A DNA stretch of 64,000 bases, from positions 77,715,501-77,779,500 of the forward strand of contig CM027378.1 of NCBI GenBank assembly GCA_015680905.1. Direction: 5' to 3'. Shown here one piece after another: positions 11,621 to 22,573 of the stretch. The DNA is from Coptis chinensis. Taxonomy: Eukaryota; Streptophyta; Magnoliopsida; Ranunculales; Ranunculaceae. The translations under genes and the position numbers were made by a program. Below the pieces are notes generated by a model. The model searched no databases. It had not been told where the DNA came from and saw only the letters and a list, made by a program, of their open reading frames with translations. Position 1 is the stretch's first letter, and each line of letters begins with the position of its first letter.

Positions 11621-13089
11621 TTGATATCTCCTGTGCTGACTCGGAAGCGCAAGCGTGATCTTGATAATCAAGCTATCATTGCAGAGAAAATGCTTGATCC
11701 ACAACTTATGCTATCAGATGACCACAATGATCCTGTCAATGATATTGTCTCGGTCCATACTGACGACGATCATGAAGCTGACAATGCTCCAGAGGTTCCT
11801 GATATAGAGCTAAGTTTTCCACTTACACCTTGTGACAAAGATGATTGGCGTCTTTCTTATATCACATATTTACATAATCACATCTTGCCTCCTGATCATA
11901 AAGTGGGTGATCGTGTCAAACGCGATGCTTGGAAATATTGTCTCATATCGACTTCGAACGGTCTGTTGCAACTTTATCGCAAAGGCACAAGTCTTAACCC
12001 TATGCTTTTGTTGTCTCGCCAGAGTTTGAAGGTTTGCTCGTCCCCGGCGGAAATTCATTCAGGCCTATGTGGGAACCACTCCACAGGCGAAAGTCTCGCC
12101 ATAGAGCAATGACACAAGGATACCGGTGGCCGTACATGCAAAAGGATGCTAAAGCGTTTGTCCGAGAAGTCGCGTTCCTTTGTCGGAAATATGCTAACAT
12201 GGGAAATCTTCCAAAGAACAAACTTCATCCAATTTTGAGCCCTTGGCCGCTTTGCAAAGTGGGGTCTTGACATCGCCGGTCCTTCTTCCAAAGCTCCCCG
12301 GCAAGTTCGTTTCTTACTCGTCGAATCGATTATTTTACCAAGTGGGGTGGCTATGCCCTTAGCCCGATCCATGCTTCGGATGTTAAAAATTCTTATGGCG
12401 AGACATTGTTTGTCGTTTCGGTATTCCAACATCATTGACTTCCGACAATGGCAAACAATTTGATGCTGAAGAAATTCGACAATTTTGTTCTGACTTGAAG
12501 ATTAATCACAATTTCTCGGCACCATACCATCCTCAAGCTAATGGACAAGCTGTAGCTACTAACAAATCCATTCTTGCAATGCTCAAGCGACGACTTCAAC
12601 AGGCCAAAGGAAATTGGGTTAAGGAACTTCCTGGCGGTTATGTGGGCTTATCGAACCACACCTAAGCATTCAACTGGATTTTCTCCGTTTAATCTTGCTT
12701 ACGGTACGAAGCGGTCTTGCCTACAGAGTTGATGACACCAACCACATGAACTTCTAATGTGGAATTGGAGTCGAATGATCAAGCACTTGCTCGCCAAAGC
12801 CTTGATAGATGAGACAAGAGATGTTGGTCTTCAATGCTTAATTAGTTATCAAGTCGATATGAAACGAAAATATGATAAGAAAGTTCGACTTAAAGTGTTT
12901 GAGAAAGATGATCGGGTACTCTGTCGAAGAGACGAGGTTGATAGATTCCGTAAATTTGAGAAAAACCGGATGTGTCCATACATCATAGATCGCCACGCCA
13001 CCAAAGGATCTTATTTTCTCCGAGATTTAGATGGGAATGTTCTCGATAAGCCGTGGAATGCGTTTCATCTGCGCAAGTTCTATAAGTAG
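11621..13089 (+). pseudogene. Tat element integrase remnant
   Basis: The open frame at 11621-12112 covers the linker (DDWRLSYITYLHNHILPPD) and runs into the integrase zinc region with HSGLCGNHS. The zinc region continues in another frame at 12034-12270 (YRWPYMQKDAKAF). The catalytic core appears at 12435-12665: TSDNGKQFDAEEIRQFC with one catalytic Asp, then PYHPQANGQAVATNKSI, where the position normally holding the third acidic residue (Glu) of the DDE triad reads Val. The C-terminal part at 12757-13089 ends NAFHLRKFYK and a stop, the usual end of Ty3 pol. Integrase would insert the cDNA. Frameshifts and the missing Glu make it inactive. Confidence 0.9.
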
Positions 13090-13261
13090 ATTTTAGTTGT
13101 GTTTTTCCGTTATCCTGGATAAATAAAATAATACAATATTTAATTTGTTTCAAGTTCAGGCATGTATTTTCAGTTGTTATCTTTGCATTTTTTAAGACTC
13201 GGTAATCAATAAAGAAGCAGTTCTTTCACTTCAGTTCCAATGGTATAATTTTGGTTTTAGC

Positions 13262-14110
13262 GAACCTTATAATCGCTACAATAAAATCTGGCGAAATTAC
13301 CACGTTTAATTTCGTCAGTTTAAGTTGAACGTTTTTACGCTCGCTTAGTCGTTACTATCGCTATTAACAAAAATCCGCGAAATTACCACGTTTAATTTAA
13401 AAAATCGGTCTAAGTTGAAACGCGCTTTTACGCCGCTTTTAGTCGTTACTATCGCTACAACAAAATCGGCAAAATTACCACGTTTAATTTAAATCGATCC
13501 TAAGTTGAACGCTTTTTCGCTTTCGCCGCTTAGTCGCTACTATCGCTATAACAAAATCTGGCGAAATTACCACGTTTAATTTCGTTAGTAAGTTGAACGC
13601 TTTTACGCTCGCTTAGTCGTTATTATCGCTACAACAAAATCTGGCGATATTACCACGTTTAATTTCGTTAGTCTAAGTTGAACGCTTTTACGCTCGCTTA
13701 GTCGTTACTATCGCTATAACAAAATCTGGCGAAATTACCACGTTTAATTTCGTCAGTCTAAGTTGAACGCTTTTACGCTCGCTTAGTCGTTACTATCGCT
13801 ATAACAAAATCTGGCGAAATTACCACGTTTAATTTCGTCAGTCTAAGTTGAACGCTTTTACGCTCGCTTAGTCGTTACTATCGCTACAACAAAATCTGGC
13901 GATATTACCACGTTTAATTTCGTCAGTCTAAGTCGAACGCTGTTACGCTCACTTTAGTCGTATTATCGTTACGACAAAATCTGACGAACTTACCACATTT
14001 AATTTCGTCAGTCTAAATTGAACGATTTTACGCTCGCTTAGTCAGTTACTCGCGCTATGTCAACATTTGATGAAGTTACCCCGTTTCGTTTCGTCAGTTC
14101 TGCGTCGGAG
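13262..14110 (+). repeat. ~84-bp tandem array downstream of pol
   Basis: About ten head-to-tail units of roughly 84 bp. Each contains gaaattaccacgtttaattt and cgctcgcttagtcgttac. The phrase accacgtttaattt recurs at about 84-bp spacing near 13297, 13387, 13477, 13569, 13653, 13737, 13822, 13906, 13991 (variant) and 14077 (variant). Inside each unit cgaaatta...taatttcg can form a hairpin. Outer units are the most diverged, as expected of an array kept by unequal exchange. The homologous array is inverted in the second copy (51700-52490). Confidence 0.95.
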
Positions 14111-14562
14111 CATTTTTTCGCTCAATCTAATTTTGCAAGCTTAAAGTTAGCATTGGGGGCGTTTCATTCTATTTCGTGTCATTTATATAATTCAACAACA
14201 TTGTCAGTTTTCCACAGGTATGTTATCTGACATCACAATGATATTCAATTGCCAACACATACTTTATTTTTATTCAAAAAGAATTTTTAGCTCTATGGTA
14301 TTACAAACGCAAAATCACATGATCATTGGTTTGGGCAAATCCAATGGTTCCTTACAAACTTTTCGCATATACAACTCGTACAAATCTTTGTAATTCATCT
14401 TCTCACGTTCTGTTTAATTCCCCTTTCTATTAAAGTCTTTGTCAATTGTCTTACGGACGATTCACAATGTGCCATTTGCACGTGATCTTGGCCGAGCCGC
14501 TCGTTTAAATCATCATTAAACATTGTTTTTTTTCTCTGCTCTCTTTTTTGACGTTTAAGTTT

Positions 14563-16578
14563 CTAATCTTTGGTCGCCACGAGTGCCTTTAATTCTATCA
14601 CATCTGCTTTTAAGTGTTTGTGTTCTTCCATTATCTCACAGGCTTTCCCAAAGTCTTCGTACGATCTCTGCTCGGCTTCTTCCGTCCGCTCGGTTAAGTT
14701 TTTGTTTTCGTCTTTTAACTCTCTGTTGGTTCCGCTTAACGCTTTGTTTGCCTCTTCCAATTTTCGGTTGAGTATTTTCACTTTCTCTATTTCTTCTACG
14801 ACATTTACTTCATTCGGATCAATACTTTTCTTCGCAACTTTTTCATGAATTTCTTTGGCCCGTACTACTGCCGTTTTAACCTGCGGCGAAAAATATCTGT
14901 TTTCATCAATCTTTCAGACTTAAACACAAGTTTGCAGTAAATGATAAAAAATACAAAATAAAAAAATACTATCATACCTGGTTCATATTATCGAAAATCA
15001 TTGACACTGCTTTGTCATATTCTCCGATGTTCTCCGTATTTTGGTCACAGTTTTGATATTTTTCGAGCCCCTCCATTGGCGTGGTCCCTGACGATACCTT
15101 CGCTTCGTCATCCAGACTTGAACATCTTTGCTTCATCTACCAATTTCATCGGTTTAGTGTCGGACATAAATTTCTTTACCGTCCTAACGCAATAGTAAAA
15201 GTCAACGATCAACTTACTGTTAACAAATTATGTGATTTTCCTCCATGAGTAGTACTACCCCTGACAGTACTTTCCAGTGGTGGTTGGCTTTTTTGCTCCT
15301 GCATTTTGTTTTGCCGTTTGTTTTCTTTCACCGACTTTGTGTTCTTCGCTGCACTATCTTTTGTATGTATCACGGTTTCATTCTTTTCCCCGCCATTCTT
15401 TTCCTGTATACACCAAACCAGAGCGAGATATTACATCTCCCCACACTTTTACATATATATGTTTTCTACGGTACATACCTTTTCCTCTTTGTGTTGAGAA
15501 TGTACTTTATTTCGTCTGGGCTGTTTTGTGCATTGTAGTCTCGTCCCTCGAGGCATCATACATTGTAACGTTGGTTGTCTCTCTTGGTCTCCGTTCATCC
15601 GTTTTCTTGTGGAACATCTTCTTTTGTACAATTCGCTATTTGTGTTTGGCAAGCTCAGCACTAATTCTCGCTGTGTTAATTCCGTTCCATCTTCTTTTTC
15701 ACTATCGCTATCGCTGCCAAATATTGCATTTCTGAGAATCTTATTCTTCTTCGCCATTTCACTATGTGTCTCCTTGGACCTATCGGGCTGTTGTTCGTTA
15801 CCCCCGTAGTGTCGGAAATCAACAATATCATCAAAGTAGCTCAGATCTACCAATCTTTCGTCAGAACATTCATGAAAGAAGAAACGAATTGAAGGTTGTT
15901 GTCTACTTCCTTGTCCAATTCAAGGTCTGGTAGTGTACTCGCATTTTCTGTTAGACACAAAATACCTCGTGTTAGTCAACCGATTACTCGTAGTACAGTT
16001 TTCAATACTTATGTTTTGGCTTACCTCGAAATTTGTTCGACACTTTAAACTCTGTCGGATTCCACTTCCCTCGCAAACGGTACAGAAATCTATCCCATCC
16101 GGTGTATACTTTTGGGAACCCTTTAAAAGTTCTGTTTGAATCCTTGAATTCAACTTCAAATTTTATGTACCCTTTCGTCAGTATGGCTTTCGGTCGTATC
16201 AACGCGAAGATTTCTTGAGCCCCAAACCTTCTGTTAAATTCATTTTGTAAATGGTGTGCTCTCGTAAAGATTAACCAGAACGATATTGGCGGTTGTCCCG
16301 TGCAATTTGCCATCACTCCAATAATTGCGCAAATTTTTATTCAACGGAATTGTATTCCCGCAATTTAATTGTGTGTGCTTTCATTACTACTTCATCTTCT
16401 TCGACTTTCGTTTCAAATTGTTACACTTCTTCCATCTCAAATTTCTCGAAATCCTAGTATTTTCTCGTATTTCCTTCACCATCGACGCGGTTTGGTAGTC
16501 GTCCAGATCATCACTTTCTTTCCACCTCACCAAGTCTCCGATCGTCATCGAAGTTTTTTCTTCTCGATTATCTGTCAT
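14563..16578 (-). pseudogene. Antisense extra ORF of the Tat element (coiled-coil)
   Basis: On the strand opposite to gag-pol, between the tandem array and the 3' LTR, there is a series of coding-like frames. 16578-16387 starts MTDNREEKTSMTIGDLVRWK. 16316-16002 reads PPISFWLIFTRAHHLQNEFN, then KVYTGWDRFLYRLRGKW, like the W-rich GW..R.FF module of plant transposon-associated proteins. 15853-15449 is acidic then basic. 14781-14563 is a clear heptad coiled coil (LEEANKALSGTNRELKDENK) followed by a stop. An extra antisense ORF here is known for some Tat-lineage elements; its function is not established. TATA-like sequences on this strand lie near 17041-17075 and 17417-17430. Introns may join the frames, or they are frameshift-separated; I cannot decide. 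Confidence 0.6.
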
Positions 16579-17932
16579 CCGTGTAATATAGTCGTTTCTA
16601 CCTGCAAAAAAATCGGGTCGAAAAGCTCAAAACCGGGTTCATCGGGCCATATCGGTGTCACCGTGTACGGTGCCCTTCTTTTCGCTGGTGTTGCACCGTA
16701 TTATATTTGTTATTTCAATTCGGATGCACCAAACCAGTTTATATAACAGCGGTTACGATGCCCCTCCTTTATGGCGTTACACTAGATCGTGTTTTGTTGT
16801 TTCACTTTTAACCGCCAACCACGCGTTTCTTCTTCCACATTCGTTTGTTTTTTATTCCAAAGCTTCCTCCAAACTATTTACAAACCAAACCAAATCTATT
16901 TTATCCCAAGGTTAATGGCGTGAGATAGTCCCGCTTGTTAACAAGTGGACTAAAAAACAGTATGTGTTTTCATGCATGGCGTTGAAATATAGCGATAGTT
17001 GGTCGCTTTTCATGCGGCTTGCGGTTCCCTTACGTAACTTTATATACACGCGCCGCGGTATGTATATATAGCAGTTCTCCAATCTTGTTGTGTCAGACAC
17101 GATGCAAAACGTTATTTTCAAGACGTCCAAGTAACAGGGCTAGTTTTTTGAAGAAGCAGTTTATTTTCATGATTTTGAAGCAGTTTAATATAAAATATCC
17201 ACAGATGCTAGACCAAAGATCTTCACGGTATTGAATTTTTAATCAACTTTTGCGGTATTTGCGAGAGAAAAATTGATGCGGAAGAGCTGATGGTAAGAGA
17301 ACATACCTGGCTAGTCAAAGCGACGACCGAACAAGCTTCAAAGCTTGTCTTGCCTACGTCTGTTCTGTGGGATGAGCATAAAGTGTTTTTTTTTTTATGG
17401 ATTGGGATATGCGGCCCCAGCACTTATATAGGATTACGAGCGGGTTTTCCAGTGCTGGTGGGATTCTTCTCCGACTCCAACTTCATCTCTACTCTCAATT
17501 CTTATCTCATCCGAACACGTTGAGTCCAATTCGTATTTAACTTCCTTTTATTACTATTATTACTAAACTGCCCCTACGTTTAATTTTCAACGGTATATTC
17601 CAAGTTTCGCTATTCTGTTGGCACGCATTGTCGAATTCAAATTTCGTATTATTACGTGACGCGTTCGGTACAGTTTTCGCCAATCAATTTTTTTTTTTTT
17701 TTTGCAATTTTATTTTTGTGTATATTTTATTTTTTTTCTGTGCATTTTCGGCCATCTTTTATTTAACTACATTGCGTCCCGTATTCGTTAGTTTGACATT
17801 ATTTCGTTCCCGATAATTCACGAATTTTTTTCGACAGTTAATTTTCCAATTATTTCTTTTTCGCATCTACACTTCGTTATACATTCCGCTCATTTTTTTT
17901 TTCTTTTGCCATATGAACTTTGTTCGCATGCC
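16579..17932. other. Non-coding 3' region of the Tat element
   Basis: No domain is recognised. It includes a T-run at 17688-17703 and T-rich DNA to 17900, and probably holds the antisense promoter and the 3' untranslated region before the polypurine tract. Confidence 0.4.
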
Positions 17933-17944
17933 AAAGAGGGGCGG
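17933..17944 (+). other. Polypurine tract
   Basis: AAAGAGGGGCGG lies immediately before the 3' LTR start. It is purine except for one C, as expected for the plus-strand primer. The matching place in the second copy reads atgccaaagagatgatg on the minus strand (49296-49312). Confidence 0.8.
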
Positions 17945-18429
17945 TGTTTCGACCCCCACCTACGTGGCAAACGCCCATTGGTAGGAGTCTCCACTTTATT
18001 CGTTTAATCGACGGGGGCTAAAGCCCAATTCGCAATATCATGGATCAATGTATGAGGCCATTAACTCATGTGTCTAAAAGGTCAACCTTAGCCACATGGC
18101 TTGCCACTAATAATGCGTTGATTTATGTCCAAATTTATTTCTTATCAAAAAGATAATTATCAGTTGAAAGTTATAGTCTATCACAATTACTCAAGCTACA
18201 AGATTACTTGAGCTACAAGGACTCTCTACTCTACCTATATAAATACCAAATTATTTTTCATACAGAACTACGTTCTTGAGACTTGATCCCACTGATAATT
18301 TGGGCACGTAGGCAACCGCAAGGTACAGTCTCATCATTCCCCCGATCACCATCATTTTTCTAATTACTTTTATACGTTCTTCGTCTTTTTCATCAACACT
18401 TGGTGTTTTGATCATATTTGGTCGAAACA
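17945..18429 (+). repeat. 3' LTR of the Tat element
   Basis: A direct repeat of 6407-6888 with the same TGTTTCG and CGAAACA ends and the same TATA-like box. Differences from the 5' copy cluster in the first 190 bp and are partly small indels. Confidence 0.95.
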
Positions 18430-19092
18430 CGACGCTTGACATATGCTGATCACACCGCTTCGGGAAGGTCGTTACTGCATATTGAAAGCTTTATTGTCGA
18501 AAATGTTCTTCCATTTTATGGTAATACACATACCGGCGATAGTTTTGTAGGATAGCGCATAACAAAAAAATAGTGCATGAAGCAACTAAGTATATAAAGA
18601 AATGCTTGGGAGGAGGACAAAGAAGATGCCTTGATATTTTGTGGTTCGTGTACTACAGCAGCTATAAAGAGACTACAAGAAGTTATGGGCATGGTCGTTC
18701 CTTCAATTATGAGGTCTAAATTGGTTAATGAACTTAGACACGAGAGAGATGGGTTGCCTTTGTTGGGCCTTATGAACACCATTCTAATCTTCTTTCTTGG
18801 AGACAAAGTTTAGTTTGAAGTTGTAGAAATTGGAGTGGATGAAGATGGATTGGTTGATATGGAAATGCTTAGAAGAGAATTAAGTAGTTCAAAGTACTCT
18901 AATAGGCCTATGTTGGGTTCTTTCTCAGCTTGTGTAGTAATGTTACCGAATTCTTTGTGATACTAGAGGCATAGCTCGGCTTCTACATGAACATGGTGCT
19001 TTTGCTTGCTTCGATTTCGCAGCCAGGTAAGAGATCAAATCCATTACATATTTGCATTGGAGGCGACTACACCACACGACTACACCACATGT

Positions 19093-19239
19093 CCCAGCAC
19101 AAAAAAAACCATCCGAAGTCAACTGTGATTGGCTGGTTTAGAGAGAGAAAACAGGAGAGAGGAGATAGAAAGAGAGTTTGAGTTGTTATTTTATTTTTAT
19201 CAACCAATCACAGACTTCGGATGTTTTTTTTGTGCTGGG
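19093..19239. mobile_element. Short MITE with ~40-bp terminal inverted repeats
   Basis: The left arm starts CCCAGCACAAAAAAAACC and contains ATCCGAAGTC and GTGATTGG; the right arm is its reverse complement (ccaatcac, gacttcggat, gtgctggg). The arms span about 45 bp each of a 147-bp unit. A possible CATG flank occurs on both sides but is not a secure target duplication, so the superfamily is undecided. It sits 66 bp after the aminotransferase exon. Confidence 0.75.
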
Positions 19240-20455
19240 CCATGCGTTTTAGTCCTATCCATTTGCATTTGAGATTTAGTACTCTGACAATAGCATTACC
19301 AAAAATTTGTCGGCACCATTATTTCATCACTCTGTAATAATAATGTCTGTTACTTCAGGGTCAACATCTTTAATATATAGAAAAATGTGGGGTTGAGTAA
19401 CAGTGTTTTGGTGTACGCCCGGCAATTTGATAATTTTCAAAAAAAAATCTTTTTGAGGAGTAAAATAGTAATTTAACGTTTATATTTTTTTTTTTAAAAC
19501 TCAATAGAGCCTACATGGGTACCACGTGCACAGTGGCTAGTTTACGTAGTACGTGTATTCTAGCTAGCTTGTAAGCATGTAATTGTACTTATAAATGATA
19601 AAGAATTACATTTAGTTACTTCGCAAGAGATTAACAAAACGTTTAAATTTTTAGCAATATTCATAAATCATGCAATAAGCCAGTTTTGTGAAATGTTGGA
19701 ATTAAGAATAACACTAATCACAATTTTGTTGTTTTATAATTAGTATATACATCTAATATGATTTTGCTTGGAAAACCTTGCTAGAGTGAGTACATATGAA
19801 TCAAAAACAACAAATTAGAACGATAAAATGTTCAAGGGATGAAATGAATGAATTTAAAAAAATTACTTACTTGATTGCATATACGAAGATGTCATTTAAT
19901 TAGTTTTGGCACTTAAATTTAGATTTGAAAAGCAAAACCTTTAAATTTATTGTGTTCAAATCGAAGACCATTGAAGTGCCAGAACCAAGCTCTAATCACA
20001 TCACACAAGTAATTGCTTTTAATTAATGAAATTTCATCTCTTGAACAATTTGTACTCGTAAACTATTGTATTATTTGTAAAAAAGTAAATAAAACTTTTC
20101 AATTCATAATCCTCTCGACTATTCTAATTGTAAAAAAGTAAATAAAAATGAATGTATTATCGTGTTACTACTTTTTAGTAAATTTATTTATAAAAAAGAC
20201 ATAAAGGAGAAAAAAATAACAATAGCTAGAGAACTATATATATCAACTTCAAAATATGCAACAGATACAATCAACAAGAAATTGGTCCCCAAGGGCCATT
20301 TTCAAGTGAAAATAACTTTCGCAACCAGCATTTTTTTTTAATCACTATCAAGGACAATTTTCGGGTGAAAAATAACCTTAAAAACTAATTTTTAAGTGAA
20401 AATAACCCATAAAGGCAAATAACCCGGATTTGAAATAAACATTTTCCGATTTTAC
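19240..20455. other. Non-coding AT-rich interval
   Basis: No gene seen. Near 20286-20410 a motif of the type ttttcaagtgaaaataac occurs three times in variants; it might belong to a terminus of the MULE described below, but I found no matching partner on the right side. Confidence 0.3.
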
Positions 20456-20459
20456 CTTT

Positions 20460-20830
20460 TATGCCATTTTGCTATGAACAATGAGTGTTCATAGCTCATG
20501 TTGATGTATAAACAATTATTGTTTATACTCCAATTGGTGTTATTACTGATCATACATTATGTTGAGGTATGAATATTGATTATTCATAGCTCATGTTGAG
20601 GTATGAACAATTATTGTTTATACCCTAAATATGTATGCACAATGATTGTTCATACTCCAATAGGTGTTCTACTGATCATATATTGTGTTGAGGTAATTAT
20701 TCATAGCTCATGTTAAGGTATGGACAACCCAAACAGGTGATTGTTCATATCTCAACGTAAATTATGAACAATCACTGTTCGTATGAATAATCATTGTTCA
20801 TACTCCAAATAGGTATGAACATTCTTTATA
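20460..20830. repeat. Imperfect palindromic repeat (aacaat..attgttcata)
   Basis: Variants of tatgaacaat-n-attgttcata recur about eight times, joined by phrases such as agctcatgttgaggtatg and ccaataggtgtt. Each core is a small inverted repeat, and larger units of roughly 120-130 bp repeat two to three times with many substitutions. Confidence 0.75.
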
Positions 20831-21129
20831 CTATATACACGGGGTCGTTTCGGTTGGGTCAGGTCGTTTATTATTTCGCGCTAGGAGTATATTTGACTTT
20901 TCATCTATTCGAATAGTTTTTAATTTCGCATCAAGGGCATACTTGACATTTCATCTATCTTGGTCATTGGCGATTGATTAAAAAAAAGGTGATTCAATCG
21001 GGCACTCATCAAATTGGATTCGGCAACCCCAATTTTTTTTTTTTTTTTACAAGTTTACCATATTACAAGTTTGCCATCAAATCCCAGGCCCAGCAACCAA
21101 TTCAACTGGTCTCGCCATAACGAACCCCT

Positions 21130-21520
21130 CGGGCCGTTTGAGTGTACACTCAAACGATCTCGTCATGTCGTTTGAGTGTACACTTAAACGATCTCACTAT
21201 GTCATTTGCGTATACACTCAAACGATATTGCCACGTCGTTTGAGTATACACTCAAACGATATCGCCACGTCGTTTGAGTATACACGCACTTGGTCTTAGC
21301 ATGTCGTTTGAGGCTTGGCTCTCTGGAATCTCCATGGAACGGTTTGAGCATGCCGTTTGAGTGTCACCATATCGTTTGAGTGTACACTCAAGTGGCTTGA
21401 CCACATCGTTTGTGTGTGAATTGAAATGGCTATGCCCTGCCGTTTGGTATCACATGCAAGCGGTATGGTTGGGTCGTTTGGGGCTTCTATGGGCGATATG
21501 GTGAAGTCGTTTGGACTAAA
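21130..21520. repeat. Palindromic minisatellite, cgtttgagtgtacactcaaacga type
   Basis: Roughly 40-44-bp units alternate the near-perfect palindrome cgtttgag/tgtaca/ctcaaacg with a spacer such as atctcgtcatgt. Each spacer plus its flanks also forms aaacga...tcgttt. Units are regular in 21130-21300 and decay to single tcgttt words by 21520. Related blocks lie at 22930-23110 and 29640-29930. Confidence 0.85.
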
Positions 21521-21939
21521 ATAAATGAGAAGTTCTCAACCAAGGAAACTCCTGATTAACCCGATTAACCAATAAAAATTGATTACATAAACACCAATTA
21601 CACTTTCTTATACATAAACACCGAACACTTTTCTTATAATACAAATCATTAATCGATCATAAATGTACAATAATTTATTTAAAAAATTATTTGCAAAATT
21701 TAATTAGTAATGATCAATTATCGACACATCCCAATTGAATTAGGAAAATTGAAATCCGATTTAAAAAATTGGGTTAGGAACAACACAATTAGTTACACCA
21801 ACACAATTACATGCACTCTGCACTCTTTATCTGTTATGACAAAATCTAAAATAATGTAATCAAACATGCCAAAATCTAAAATAATAATTTGTTTTATATC
21901 TAAACTTGTTATTTTTTATTTTTTTTTCAATTGTGAATC

Positions 21940-22420
21940 ATAAACTAGTTTGGGGTTTGGGGTTCAGGGTTCAGGGTTTACAAATTTTGTACCAACATAT
22001 TTCACTTAATTATTCGAAATAACAATTTGTTTTATATCTAAACTTGTTATTTTTTATTTAATTATAAACTAGTTTGGGGGTTTGAGGTTTGGGGTTTAGG
22101 GTTTAGGGTTCAAGATTTACAAATTTCGTACCAACATATTTCACTTAATTATTCGAAATAATAATTTGTTTTATATCTAAACTTGTTATTTTTTATTTTC
22201 TTTTTCAAATTTTGAATCATAAACTAGTTTGGAAAGGGTTTAGGGTTCAAGGTTTACAAATTTCGTACCGACATAAAAAAAAATTAATTTCAAACATATT
22301 TCACTCAATTATCCAAATCTAAAATAATAATTTGTTTCATATCTAAACTTGTTATTTTCCATTTTTTTTTTCCAATTGTGAATAATAAACGGGTTTAGGG
22401 TTTACAAACATATTTCACTC
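21940..22420. repeat. Tandem repeat with telomere-like ggtttaggg words
   Basis: Three to four units of about 120-170 bp share ataaactagtttgg, a run of ggtttaggg/gggttcagg words, tacaaatttcgtacc, catatttcactta and ttgttttatatctaaacttg. The block at about 22082-22111 holds consecutive gggttta-type heptamers like the plant telomere repeat TTTAGGG. It ends shortly before the transposase gene. Confidence 0.8.
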
Positions 22421-22573
22421 AATTATTTGAAATATATCAAAATTTCAAATATCTCTACATAGAATACTCAAGTTTCTCATTTACTTCTCCTTACTCCTTT
22501 TTTCATCAAAATCCTTACTCCTTACATAGAATACTCAAGTTTCTCTACATAGAATACACAATGAAAATCCTAA

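Larger units (their letters stand above)
6407..18429 (+). mobile_element. Full-length Ty3/gypsy Tat-lineage LTR retrotransposon
   Basis: This 12,023-bp element is flanked by the 5-bp duplication CGACG (6402-6406 and 18430-18434). Its 482- and 485-bp LTRs start TGTTTCG and end CGAAACA, differing at about a dozen places by eye. Order inside: primer-binding site, leader, gag, protease, reverse transcriptase/RNase H, a second RNase H, integrase, a tandem array, an antisense ORF, then a polypurine tract. Gag-pol order, a second (archaeal-type) RNase H, GNHS-type integrase zinc region, large size, 3' tandem repeats and an extra antisense ORF are together typical of the Tat clade. All coding parts are broken by frameshifts and stops, so it is not autonomous. 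A related deleted copy lies at 48810-54680. Confidence 0.95.
6255..19026 (+). pseudogene. Class-V aminotransferase (PLP) gene split by Ty3 element
   Basis: Two blocks, 6255-6406 and 18435-19026, are one exon of a plant PLP-dependent, cysteine-desulfurase-like protein. Block 1 ends FDTPFGKRR and block 2 starts LTYADHTASGRSLLHIES, so the family's GKRRLTYADHTASGR segment is rebuilt exactly when the element and one copy of its 5-bp target duplication are removed. Block 2 continues ENVLPFYGNTHT, GSCTTAAIKRLQEVMG, SNRPMLGSFSAC-like and CFDFAA-like segments and ends at a GT donor at 19027. The copy was probably already dead: block 2 has a stop after DSFVG (about 18549), frameshifts before WEEDKEDALIFCG and around 18780-18815, and further stops. 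No downstream exons are seen; the MITE at 19093 follows immediately. Confidence 0.85.

Noticed and set aside
13262-14110. CRISPR-like array
   Set aside because: Units are contiguous without unique spacers, in a plant retrotransposon; an ordinary tandem repeat.
15245-15809. Several hydrophobic plus-strand frames
   Set aside because: They are shadows of the minus-strand antisense ORF of the Tat element.
22082-22111. True telomere
   Set aside because: Only a few degenerate heptamers within a larger tandem unit; interstitial telomere-like sequence.
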